From assembly GCA_947623305.1 (NCBI GenBank), contig CANQGQ010000012.1, positions 19,639 to 83,638 of the forward strand: DNA of 64,000 nt, read 5' to 3'. The DNA comes from an uncultured Alistipes sp. Its GTDB lineage: Bacteria; Bacteroidota; Bacteroidia; Bacteroidales; Rikenellaceae. The translations under genes and the position numbers were made by a program. How positions within the stretch are numbered: the first letter of the stretch is position 1; each line of letters starts with the position of its first letter. Below are positions 57,703-64,000 of the stretch, one piece after another. The notes below the pieces were generated by a model. It was not told where the DNA came from, searched no databases, and saw nothing but the letters and a program-made list of their open reading frames with translations.

Positions 57703-57732
57703 GTTCAAACGCCGTTCAACCAGCGTTTGAAC
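57703..57732. other. Inverted repeat GTTCAAACGC-N10-GCGTTTGAAC
   Basis: A perfect 10-bp palindrome between the B ATPase gene and the ASCH-like gene, upstream of the latter. Related TTCAAACG sequences occur at 27511-27520, 37880-37905 and near 62508. It could be an operator or an RNA hairpin. There is no T-run on the operon strand, so a terminator of that operon is unlikely. Confidence 0.5.
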
Positions 57733-57743
57733 AGGTTTTTATA

Positions 57744-58625
57744 CTATTTCGCTGCCGCCACCTTTTTCTCCCGGTGAATGGCATCTTTCACGCATCGCAA
57801 ATCAAACTCCGATTTCTCCGTCACATCGATCACGTTTGCAATAAGTTTTTTATCCATCAATCCGTTGGCTTGGCAAATGGCAAATACATCATTACAGGAG
57901 GTTGGTTCCAGCTTAAAGAACTTACGCCCAATGCGGGAATAAATCTCGTTATAGCCTTTCCGGTTGTGGTTCAAACCGCAGTCAATACGATGCTGGATGT
58001 AATCGGTGGATAAGAAAGTAATCCCGCATTTACCCTCCAACCGATTATACAGGTTGATAAAGTAGTGGAACACGTTATCGTTCAACTTGTCACCCTCATC
58101 GAACACCAAAAGCGGATTTTCCATCTGTATGATGCTCTCGATGGCCAAGTCCAATATTTCACGGATACGCATCCCGCAAGTCTTAAAACCGAGTTTACGG
58201 GCGATCTCCCGAACAAAATCACCTTTCCGCATATCCTCATCACAAAGGATGACGAACACCTCATGATTCTTTTGAGCGTACATGGTGGCTGTCGTTGTTT
58301 TGCCACATCCCGCACCACCCACGATCCAGCGGACTTTTTTAAACTCCTGCGCATCGCTCAGGGCATACCATATTTCCTGAAAGGAGTTCGTTTCCACGAG
58401 CTGCCATCCGGTGGCTGCAGCTGCTGGAGTAATTTGAGCGATGATATTGCGGAACATATCATCACTGATACTCTCATACTTGCCGTTAATCACGGCACTC
58501 AGTGTCCCTGCAGACACGCCGTTCAAACTTGCCGCAGCCTTTTTTTGGCTGGAATACTTCGCTGCATATACCCGGAGAGCCTCACGGATATCATCTTTCT
58601 CTTTCTGTGTCATTGTACTGTTCAT
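57744..58625 (-). CDS. MuB-type transposition ATPase
   Basis: 293 residues. The N-terminal HTH (about 10-60; SQKKAAASLNGVSAGTLSAVINGKYESIS) is followed by an AAA+ ATPase with Walker A GGAGCGKT (103-110), Walker B LLVFDEGD (172-179) and sensor I ITFLSTDYI. As in Mu, it binds target DNA and delivers it to the transposase while protecting phage DNA from self-integration. It is 12 nt after the transposase gene. Confidence 0.92.
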   Translation of the reverse strand: MNSTMTQKEKDDIREALRVYAAKYSSQKKAAASLNGVSAGTLSAVINGKYESISDDMFRNIIAQITPAAAATGWQLVETNSFQEIWYALSDAQEFKKVRWIVGGAGCGKTTTATMYAQKNHEVFVILCDEDMRKGDFVREIARKLGFKTCGMRIREILDLAIESIIQMENPLLVFDEGDKLNDNVFHYFINLYNRLEGKCGITFLSTDYIQHRIDCGLNHNRKGYNEIYSRIGRKFFKLEPTSCNDVFAICQANGLMDKKLIANVIDVTEKSEFDLRCVKDAIHREKKVAAAK

Positions 58626-58637
58626 TTTATATTAGAA

Positions 58638-60716
58638 TTATAATTTTCCTGCTACTTTCTTTTCATTCAGGCGGATATCACCATTCAGCTGGTCAAACGT
58701 GATGTTGCTTATTAGCTTTGTCACCTTACCGGCGGAGAGCTGTTCCGGATCCTGACTGTACCGGCGGACTCGGCGTTCAATTTCACGCTCCGTTTCGCTC
58801 TTTGCACCTTTCAATTTCGGACGTTTGAGTCCCTGTTGTTCCATACTCACGCCATGCGCCTGCTCGATGATACGTGCATCAACCTGACGCTCGATGCGAT
58901 CCTCCGTGTTCGCCTCTATATTCCGGCGGATAAAGGACATTTCACCCTCGGTCTGTTCCTGAATATTCCGGTGGATAACGATATAAGGCTCTGCAGTCCG
59001 TACAAATCGCAGCTCTCCTGCTTTATCTTTCTTGTATAGCCGTACCGAGGTATGATCATAAGGATCATACATGGTGTAGAACTTTTGCCCTCTATTTTTT
59101 CTTAGGAATTCGTGATCAGGCACACCCGGAACCTCGTAAACCTCGTATGTAAACTCACGTTTTTTAATGGTTATTTTCAGACCGTTATCTGTATAAGTGG
59201 AGGGCTTATCAGTCATCACCCAAAACATCTCGATCATGTCGAGAACGCCCACTGTCGGGGTATCAGGATTCACGCTGTTTCGGTACATCTCGATGCGGTT
59301 CATCCCGGTAGCAAAATGCTTGCTTTCGTTCCATTCTTTCCGGGCGGCAGCGTATGCTGCTTTCAGTTCGGCCAAAGTGTAAAGTTTATCCTTGTTTGCC
59401 TCGATACGCTCTAAATTCGGGCGGCTCGTGTCCTTTTTGGTGGTGATATTTTGACCGGTGAACCTCCAATCCTTATGCAGAACCTCAGCCTGAAAACGTC
59501 CGAAAACGCTCTCTATCGTTTTGGATTGCCCGCTGTATGGAGCCGTGGTTCTATAAACATGGCCGACAATCTTATCAAAGAAATGGCTATTCTGCAGTTT
59601 CTTGTGGCCTCCCTGATTATCATGCACCAGCTCGTAAGGCTTATGACCTGATACCTGAATGGCCATGCGGTAGGCATTATATTGCGCCTCGTAGTCCTCG
59701 CTGTCTGAAATATGGTATCCCAAAAATACCTCCGAATAAGCATCGATGACCTCGTAAACCTGAGTGGTACGAACCACCAGCTTACCGTCCTTGTCATAGT
59801 CTTTATAGTACAAATTGATTTTCGTACCATCACCATACCACAAGGAGTCACGCATCGAGGGAAGCTCGGTTTTATTCTTGCGGCTGTAACGCTGGTGAGC
59901 TTTCAGCTCCCCGTGAACGGCATCGTACCATAACGGTTCGATGTCAGGACGGTTCAGGAATTGCCGGAGGCTCTGAATGCTCCGGAGCTGCTTCCAACCT
60001 TTCTCATCTGCAATCCGGTTGAATTCCACGAATATTTGAGCATCTGTATAAACGGGAACGCTGCTCCGCTTTAACGCTATAATCATGTTACCGGCTTCCT
60101 CGGTTATTTTCAGGGTATTGCCATTTCCCATTTTCTTGCTGATCAAGCAGGAGTAACCCTCTTTTTTGTATTGGTTTATTTTGTCTTTCAGCCGGGCGGC
60201 GTTTTCAGGTAGCGTATGGCCATAAGAGTCACGGAGGCGGTCTGCCGTTCCGATAATCGTTTCCCATACTTTCTTTGTACTTCCACCCAAAGCCTTGCGA
60301 TAGCCCTCCCGGTCATTCAGGATCGATATCAACTCGTTCAGTACTGAGGCGTTGATGGTATATTCAGCTTTTTTGGGTTCTGTGAGACTTACTAACTCCC
60401 CGGCCTTATCATACCGGTAATCCTCAAAGAATATCCGGGCTGCTTCATCTATTTTAAGCCTGTTTTTCATACACTTCTCTTTGATTAACTCCACCGGATC
60501 CCCATACTTTTGCTCAAAGCGGATCCGGTAACGTTCAGGTAAGGACAAGTAATCAATAAGAGCGTAATTATCAAGACCACCGCCTCTATTAACCCGTTGA
60601 GCCTTACCTCTCCGAATTAAAGAATAAAGCGTCCATAATGAAATCACCGGTTCTCCATTTTCAGAGCTGGTTAATTCCTGAACTGTTACGCATACTATTT
60701 TATTGAAATACTCCAT
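58638..60716 (-). CDS. MuA-type DDE transposase
   Basis: 692 residues. Helical DNA-binding domains in residues 1-270 include the winged-helix-like segment VISLWTLYSLIRRGKAQRVNRGG. The catalytic core has D296 (WYGDGT), D366 (VHDNQGG) and E402 (TIESVFGRF), a canonical D-D-35-E arrangement. A beta-barrel-like region follows, and a basic C-terminus that would contact the B protein. It would pair both phage ends through the AAAACGAAATGCG sites. Confidence 0.96.
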   Translation of the reverse strand: MEYFNKIVCVTVQELTSSENGEPVISLWTLYSLIRRGKAQRVNRGGGLDNYALIDYLSLPERYRIRFEQKYGDPVELIKEKCMKNRLKIDEAARIFFEDYRYDKAGELVSLTEPKKAEYTINASVLNELISILNDREGYRKALGGSTKKVWETIIGTADRLRDSYGHTLPENAARLKDKINQYKKEGYSCLISKKMGNGNTLKITEEAGNMIIALKRSSVPVYTDAQIFVEFNRIADEKGWKQLRSIQSLRQFLNRPDIEPLWYDAVHGELKAHQRYSRKNKTELPSMRDSLWYGDGTKINLYYKDYDKDGKLVVRTTQVYEVIDAYSEVFLGYHISDSEDYEAQYNAYRMAIQVSGHKPYELVHDNQGGHKKLQNSHFFDKIVGHVYRTTAPYSGQSKTIESVFGRFQAEVLHKDWRFTGQNITTKKDTSRPNLERIEANKDKLYTLAELKAAYAAARKEWNESKHFATGMNRIEMYRNSVNPDTPTVGVLDMIEMFWVMTDKPSTYTDNGLKITIKKREFTYEVYEVPGVPDHEFLRKNRGQKFYTMYDPYDHTSVRLYKKDKAGELRFVRTAEPYIVIHRNIQEQTEGEMSFIRRNIEANTEDRIERQVDARIIEQAHGVSMEQQGLKRPKLKGAKSETEREIERRVRRYSQDPEQLSAGKVTKLISNITFDQLNGDIRLNEKKVAGKL

Positions 60717-60732
60717 TATTTTAAAATCTTAG

Positions 60733-60775
60733 TCCCCGGAGGCGGAATCGAACCACCTCAAAAGACCGTCCGGGA
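60733..60775 (-). ncRNA. tRNA minihelix (acceptor plus T-arm, no D or anticodon arm)
   Basis: On the minus strand a 7-bp acceptor-like stem (TCCCGGA with TCCGGGG) flanks an 11-nt linker and a perfect T-arm, GGTGG-TTCGATT-CCGCC. It is followed by A. The D and anticodon arms are entirely absent. It ends about 16 nt before the transposase start codon, so it would lie in the transposase leader. It may be a tRNA relic or a functional tRNA-like element. Confidence 0.5.
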
Positions 60776-60785
60776 TTCACCTATT

Positions 60786-61010
60786 TTAAATATCTTTGTC
60801 ATCGGTTGAAATTGGTACTTTTTTAATCAGACGGGCGGCATTAGCAAAATTCAAAACCACCACTATAATCGCCCAAATCGGACTATCATCTGTTATACAC
60901 AAAAAACAGAAACTCAAGCAGAAATACCACACATAAAACTTTTGCTTTGTAGTCAAAGAGAAATACTCTTTAAACTCATCTCCCAAAAGGAGCAAAAACA
61001 TCCTTTTCAT
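60786..61010 (-). CDS. Small membrane protein, paralogue of the host-side gene at 62673
   Basis: 74 residues with two hydrophobic segments (FYVWYFCLSFCFLCI and WAIIVVVLNFANAARLI). Residues GDEFKEYFSLTTKQK...NFANAARLIKK align by eye with GHDFMELSMKQK...NMANAVRLANR in the protein encoded just outside the prophage. It overlaps the HTH gene upstream by 4 nt. Function is unknown. Confidence 0.65.
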   Translation of the reverse strand: MKRMFLLLLGDEFKEYFSLTTKQKFYVWYFCLSFCFLCITDDSPIWAIIVVVLNFANAARLIKKVPISTDDKDI

Positions 61011-61192
61011 GCCGTTTCCTTTTGATCACCGATTTCAACGCCTCCACGTTCAATGGCTACCTTTCGGATTAATGTAGCCTTAGAACTATTACTCAAATAA
61101 TTCAATGCCTTATAAACGGCCTGCCTCGTCACCTTAAAATCTTTTGAGATTTGGGATATTTTCCCGTACTCAACTACAATTCTCTTTTTCAT
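61007..61192 (-). CDS. Small HTH protein (Ner-like position)
   Basis: 61 residues from MKKRIVVEYGKISQISKDF. KISQISKDFKVTRQAVYKALNYL is a compact helix-turn-helix. In Mu, ner occupies this site between the repressor and transposase and turns down early transcription. The function here is inferred from that position. Confidence 0.65.
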   Translation of the reverse strand: MKKRIVVEYGKISQISKDFKVTRQAVYKALNYLSNSSKATLIRKVAIERGGVEIGDQKETA

Positions 61193-61199
61193 GTTTTTC

Positions 61200-61409
61200 T
61201 TATTTAATGGTTTCAATAGTAGGATCACTAAACCAAGTTTTCAGCTGTGCCTTTGCATAGGCCATAGAACACTCTCCAACTGTCGCTATCACCATAGTTC
61301 TGTTATCAATAGCGTAAGCCGCCATTTCTTCATCTATATTTATTTCAGAAATAAAATCACTTACTTTTTCCCATTCCGAAAAATAGATTTGTACCTTAAT
61401 TGCTTGCAT
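61200..61409 (-). CDS. First early-operon hypothetical protein
   Basis: 69 residues, MQAIKVQIYFSEWEKVSDFISEINIDEEMAAYAID.... It is small and alpha/beta-looking with no known motif. It is the first gene after the operator-controlled early promoter. Confidence 0.6.
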   Translation of the reverse strand: MQAIKVQIYFSEWEKVSDFISEINIDEEMAAYAIDNRTMVIATVGECSMAYAKAQLKTWFSDPTIETIK

Positions 61410-61489
61410 AATTCTGTTTTTATTAGTTATTCATTGCAATATCAACCGCTTTTTGTACTTTTACAGCCGTTTACATTGTTATCGTGCTG

Positions 61490-61553
61490 CAAATATAATT
61501 CGCATTTGCGAATAAAACAAGTAATTGCGAATATTTTATTCGCTTTTGCGCAA
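61490..61553. promoter_or_regulatory. Early promoter with embedded repressor operators
   Basis: Leftward promoter: CTTG (61521-61518), a 20-nt spacer and TATATTTG (61497-61490). The spacer contains a perfect palindrome ATTCGCA-TT-TGCGAAT (61498-61513). Two related half-site pairs follow, GCGAATA-N3-TATTCGC (61527-61543) and TTCGCTTTTGCGCAA (61539-61553), reaching to 17 nt before the repressor gene. Binding of the repressor would block the early promoter and may autoregulate the repressor itself. Confidence 0.75.
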
Positions 61554-61569
61554 ATAAAATAGGAGAGGT

Positions 61570-61953
61570 ATGACTATAAATGAACGAATGAACCATATTA
61601 TCAAAGAATTGTACGGCGGAAACAAACGAGCTTTTGCCAACGCAATAGGTGTATCTGCTACTGTGATTGAGAATGTTGTAGGTACGAGACAAGGTAAGCC
61701 ATCTTATGATGTCCTCGAAAAAGTATGCGCAAATGCGAATATATCAGCAGAGTGGTTATTAATGGAAAGAGGGGAGATGCTGTATAATTCTACCTCTCAG
61801 ACGCAATACACACCTCCCGACCAAAACACCCACTACTTTATAGAGAAAATCGCAGAACAAGCAGAGGAAATCGGCAAATTAAAAGAACAAGTAAAGTTAT
61901 TGGGTACACAACAATCGGCTGCACCCGATGCAATATGTGCAGATGTCGTATAA
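61570..61953 (+). CDS. Phage repressor (c-like)
   Basis: 127 residues. The N-terminal XRE-type HTH is NKRAFANAIGVSATVIENVVGTRQGKPSYDVLEKVCA (about 18-55), followed by AEWLLMERG, typical of CI-like repressors. The C-terminal helix EKIAEQAEEIGKLKEQVKLLG suggests a coiled-coil dimer. There is no LexA-type protease domain. It is divergent from the early operon and reads toward the phage end. Preceded by AGGAGAGG, one of the few Shine-Dalgarno-like sequences in the window. Confidence 0.85.
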   Translation: MTINERMNHIIKELYGGNKRAFANAIGVSATVIENVVGTRQGKPSYDVLEKVCANANISAEWLLMERGEMLYNSTSQTQYTPPDQNTHYFIEKIAEQAEEIGKLKEQVKLLGTQQSAAPDAICADVV

Positions 61954-62181
61954 TTTTCGGGAAAAAGTGTCCCAAATATTAGCTGCACACGCACTTTTGA
62001 TTTTTATCAAATAAGAATCAGTTATTCATTATATTGTATATCAGCATATTAAACAACAATATATGCTGATTTCTATTATTTTTTTATGGTATTTTCCCCC
62101 TCTGAAAACCACAAAACAACTATAAAACAGCTAATAAATAGGCAATTTCTATATCTAAACACGTCTATTTTTAACGGGAAA

Positions 62182-62271
62182 TGCACAACCAAATGCACAA
62201 CCATTAAAAACATTTCGTTTTTTTTATTACAAAAATGCACAACCAAACGCACAACCAAATGCACAACCAAC
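62182..62271. repeat. TGCACAACCAAA repeat array (five copies)
   Basis: Copies at 62182, 62194, 62236, 62248 (CGCACAACCAAA) and 62260. The unit is 12 bp and tandem within groups of two and three. The 32-bp gap between the groups contains CATTTCGTTTT, the core of the terminal transposase site. A protein-binding array is likely. Confidence 0.75.
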
Positions 62272-62399
62272 CCCTAAAAAACGCAATATTCCACCCTCAA
62301 ATGAATACCATTTGCCCCTCTCCTATTTCCGCTATTTTGAACGCCGAATTCAGGCTATTTTAATATGAAATGATAATCCTATCAACAGAGCATAAAAAA

Positions 62400-62433
62400 G
62401 CCGCAATCCGCTTAAATAAAAGCGTTCTGCGGC
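62400..62433 (-). terminator. Hairpin with leftward T-run near the phage right end
   Basis: GCCGCA and TGCGGC arms with inner CGCTT/AAGCG pairing. On the minus strand it is followed by TTTTTT. It would stop transcription entering from the host side toward the repressor. Confidence 0.6.
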
Positions 62434-62520
62434 CAATGTGCTCACCCCTCTCCTCTCCTACTCCACCGTATATTAAGTTTTCGCTGCAGTGTAAAGCAGA
62501 TAGGCGTTCAAACTATTCAG

Positions 62521-62559
62521 AGTAAAGTCTAAAGTAAAGCCAAAGTAAAGCAGAGTAAA
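62521..62559. repeat. AGTAAA direct repeats
   Basis: AGTAAA at 62521, 62533, 62544 and 62554, i.e. every 10-12 bp on one face of the helix, about 100 bp inside the phage end. They suggest cooperative protein binding or bent DNA. Confidence 0.6.
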
Positions 62560-62648
62560 CTTTTCGTTTTTCCCTCTCTCCTCTCCTATTCAATCATAAC
62601 TATTTGTATATCAAAGCTATTCCGTTTATGTGGAATAACTCAATTTAT

Positions 62649-62661
62649 CGCATTTCGTTTT
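62649..62661. repeat. Right-end transposase-binding site
   Basis: CGCATTTCGTTTT, the exact reverse complement of the left-end AAAACGAAATGCG. It lies 11 bp from the proposed phage end. Confidence 0.8.
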
Positions 62662-62672
62662 ACCCCCCTTAT

Positions 62673-62677
62673 ATGTA
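62673..62677. repeat. Target-site duplication, right copy (ATGTA)
   Basis: ATGTA, or TATGTA if 62672 is included, identical to 27403-27407 (27402-27407). The first three bases are the start codon of the following gene. Confidence 0.65.
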
Positions 62678-62975
62678 CACGAGTAACGAAAGGGCTGCCT
62701 CGTACCCTGTTCCGGTTCGACCGGATTTTACGAGCGACAGAACAAAGACCGCACGGTTCGTCCGGCAACTATTGACGGTGTGTATGGGCCATGATTTTAT
62801 GGAACTTTCCATGAAGCAGAAAGCCGGCGGTTTGTATCTTATTATAAGCCTTATGGCGCCGGTCATTCTATTCAGCGAGAACCATCCGTGGCTGTCGATT
62901 CTGCTTGTCGGGAACATGGCGAACGCCGTACGACTGGCCAATAGGCTTATTCGGAAAACGAGTGCGAGAGATTAG
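62673..62975 (+). CDS. Small membrane protein separated from its promoter by the prophage
   Basis: 100 residues starting MYTSNERAASYPVPVRPDF. Two hydrophobic segments (GGLYLIISLMAPVILF and WLSILLVGNMANAVRL) are present. It is similar by eye to the phage protein at 60786-61010. Its start codon lies in the duplicated target site, so the coding sequence is intact while its original upstream region, with repressor operators, is now at 27.3 kb. The frame continues upstream into phage DNA to 62604. Confidence 0.7.
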   Translation: MYTSNERAASYPVPVRPDFTSDRTKTARFVRQLLTVCMGHDFMELSMKQKAGGLYLIISLMAPVILFSENHPWLSILLVGNMANAVRLANRLIRKTSARD

Positions 62976-63034
62976 TAGCTGCCATTCAAATAGGCACTCG
63001 GAGCCGTGCCACCCGTGAGGGCCGCCAACGGCAA

Positions 63035-63077
63035 CAAGGAGGGGCGAAACCCCTTGAAAGGTCGAACCTCCTCCTTG
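63035..63077 (+). other. Nested hairpin between small genes
   Basis: The outer arms are CAAGGAGG/CCTCCTTG and the inner stem is GGGG-CGAAA-CCCC. There is only a weak T-run afterward (ACTTTTG). It may be a terminator or a leader structure for the gene at 63107. Confidence 0.5.
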
Positions 63078-63106
63078 ACTTTTGAAACACACACAAACGA
63101 TTATAT

Positions 63107-63301
63107 ATGAAAACGACACCTACAACAAAAGAAATTATCGAGGTAATGAAAAGCGCGTACGAAGCCCTGGAAAAATACAATGAAGCGCTCCGGCTCACCC
63201 ACGTCGACTTCAACGACGAGGAAGAACGCGATCTGGAATCATGGAGCGGCAATTTGAGAAGTGCCGCCGGAACACTCAATAACCAAATCCTTTACAAATA
63301 A
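63107..63301 (+). CDS. Small hypothetical protein of the interrupted locus
   Basis: 64 residues, MKTTPTTKEIIEVMKSAYEALEKYNEALRLTH..., helical and acidic. No domain was recognised. It is 11 nt upstream of the next gene on the same strand. Confidence 0.6.
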   Translation: MKTTPTTKEIIEVMKSAYEALEKYNEALRLTHVDFNDEEERDLESWSGNLRSAAGTLNNQILYK

Positions 63302-63312
63302 CCCTATTCATC

Positions 63313-63522
63313 ATGGAAGAGCAGACACTAACCGAATTATGGAAATCGCTCGACATAAAAGCGCGGGCCGATCTGTTACAAACTGTCGCCGACGAACTCT
63401 TCGTCGGTTCCGACACCTTCAACGCCTGGCGTATCGGGTCCCGTCGTGTTCCCCAAGCGAAAAAGCCACGTCTCGAAAGTATCGTCGAACAGAAATACAA
63501 CGTCAAACTCAAAATCGCGTAA
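63313..63522 (+). CDS. Small hypothetical protein, possible DNA-binding
   Basis: 69 residues. ARADLLQTVADELFVGSDTFNAWRIGSRRVPQAKKPRLESIV resembles the HTH-like segment of small phage or plasmid regulators (fixed spacing of W-x-x-G-x-R-x-V-P). It starts 11 nt after the previous gene and ends 2 nt before the next. Function is not established. Confidence 0.6.
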   Translation: MEEQTLTELWKSLDIKARADLLQTVADELFVGSDTFNAWRIGSRRVPQAKKPRLESIVEQKYNVKLKIA

Positions 63523-63524
63523 TC

Positions 63525-64000
63525 ATGGAATCGATACTGCAACAAGTCCGATCGATGGTTAATACCGAAAAACTTGTCGAAAACTTCGACTATCGAATTA
63601 GGGAGGGGATCGTTCAATTCGATGCGGAAACCCTATTGGAGGAATTGGGCGGTGATCCGGATATGAATACTTGTCAAATAAAAACAACTCGCCTGTTTCT
63701 TGGTTTCGGAAGAGGGGTTTTCTATCAACCCGAAGAACTCGGTGCCGGAATCCGAGAACGCGCAACGATTGAATTTGATTCCAAGCTCTTGACACAATCG
63801 CCGCACGTGGATGATTACAGCGTCTACTGCGATAAAGACAATCGCGGGATATACGCTATTATGGAACTTGACGAGAACCAGATCGAGACAATCCGGCGCG
63901 CATTATTAGCCTATCGGACGGGTTTGGTCGGGTTGCCATCGGAAGCGAACCTCGAAGCCCGTGAACAATACGATCGCGCCGGAGCGATCCTGCGAACAAT
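63525..64000 (+). CDS. Hypothetical protein, truncated at the window end
   Basis: At least 158 residues from MESILQQVRSMVNTEKLV, running off the right edge. TCQIKTTRLFLGFGRGVFYQPEEL and NRGIYAIMELDENQIETIRRALL are visible. No known family was recognised. It is the third gene of the small operon on the host side of the prophage. Confidence 0.6.
   Translation, partial: MESILQQVRSMVNTEKLVENFDYRIREGIVQFDAETLLEELGGDPDMNTCQIKTTRLFLGFGRGVFYQPEELGAGIRERATIEFDSKLLTQSPHVDDYSVYCDKDNRGIYAIMELDENQIETIRRALLAYRTGLVGLPSEANLEAREQYDRAGAILRT

Larger units (their letters stand above)
27408..62672. mobile_element. Mu-like transposable prophage with a diversity-generating retroelement
   Basis: A complete element of about 35.3 kb. 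It contains a DDE transposase of MuA type, a MuB-type ATPase, Mu-like head genes (terminase, DUF935 portal, MuF, gpG, gp36-like), a siphovirus-like tail module, lysis genes, a DGR and an adenine methylase. Both ends carry the inverted motif AAAACGAAATGCG (27416-27428 and 62649-62661) and are flanked by (T)ATGTA. Removing 27408-62672 restores an ATG start codon for the gene at 62673 next to its divergent operator region. Base composition is visibly lower in GC than the core host genes. No gene is broken, so the phage is probably functional. It resembles the Hankyphage class of Bacteroides Mu-like phages. Confidence 0.9.
61954..62672. other. Non-coding immunity-end DNA of the prophage
   Basis: About 720 bp without a convincing gene. 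It holds short AT-rich stretches, an array of TGCACAACCAAA units, a CATTTCGTTTT site, a hairpin, three CCTCTCC-rich blocks (near 62317, 62447 and 62571), AGTAAA direct repeats and the terminal CGCATTTCGTTTT. A 63-codon frame at 62086 spans the repeats and encodes KCTTKCTT-type tandem peptides, so it is probably spurious. The region most likely serves transposase and enhancer binding. Confidence 0.6.

Noticed and set aside
62086..62277. 63-codon frame at the phage end
   Set aside because: Its C-terminal half is a translation of the TGCACAACCAAA array (KCTTKCTT) and there is no promoter; it is more likely a binding-site array.
27404..62679. Phage ends at TG...CA (27404 and 62679), as in Mu
   Set aside because: Both ends can be read as TGTA..., but the flanks would then be AACTA and CGAGT with no duplication, and the interrupted gene would not be restored. 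The (T)ATGTA model fits better, though not proven.

Overview
The window comes from a Bacteroidota (Bacteroidales) chromosome. The evidence is the SusC-type receptor with a maltose-phosphorylase operon, the tRNA(Thr-Tyr-Gly)-tuf-tRNA(Trp)-secE-nusG-rplKAJL-rpoBC string, and repeated use of the Bacteroidota promoter consensus TTTG-N19..21-TAnnTTTG with few Shine-Dalgarno sequences. The fairly GC-rich host genes would fit an Alistipes-like genus, but that is inference.

Layout. 1-4.5 kb: a minus-strand operon for intracellular maltose phosphorolysis (transporter, pgmB, mapA, start of a SusC-like receptor). 4.7-6.9 kb: a LytS/LytTR-type two-component pair. 7-20.2 kb: the transcription/translation core cluster, read on the minus strand. 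20.4-26 kb: ordinary host genes (Kdo-kinase-like, EamA permease, thioesterase, TsaC, a Ser-rich small protein, a Cys-nucleophile alpha/beta hydrolase, an AraC regulator). 26.3-27.4 kb and 62.7-64 kb: two halves of an AT-rich regulatory locus with a repressor, divergent operators and small early-type genes, probably part of another mobile element. 27.4-62.7 kb: a complete, visibly lower-GC, Mu-like transposable prophage of about 35.3 kb that splits that locus.

Prophage, read from its immunity end (right to left): repressor with operators inside the early promoter; small early genes; DDE transposase A; ATPase B; about ten small early/middle genes; a head/packaging module in the opposite orientation (terminase, gp36-like, a portal + MuF + nuclease-like fusion, gpG, gp37); then protease/scaffold, capsid, amidase, spanin-like genes, tail tube with BACON domain, frameshifted chaperone, tape measure, tail proteins, and at the far end a diversity-generating retroelement (DGR) followed by a Dam-type methylase in the position of Mu mom. 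Both ends carry the motif AAAACGAAATGCG in inverted orientation. A 5-6 bp duplication, (T)ATGTA, flanks the element, and it contains the start codon of the interrupted gene.

The DGR is the key system. A reverse transcriptase (29080-30423), a 123-bp template repeat (30585-30707) and a matching variable repeat (30949-31071) at the 3' end of a tail-fibre-like gene differ at 10 positions. All 10 fall on adenines of the sense-strand template and none on the other 95 bases. The DGR RNA has its own promoter and 5' hairpin, and the target transcript has its own hairpin terminator. It closely matches the known concept of DGR-bearing Mu-like Bacteroides phages (Hankyphage type). The less familiar parts are the RT C-terminal extension, an orphan hairpin RNA next to the methylase, a tRNA minihelix ahead of the transposase, the fused portal and the nested insertion.
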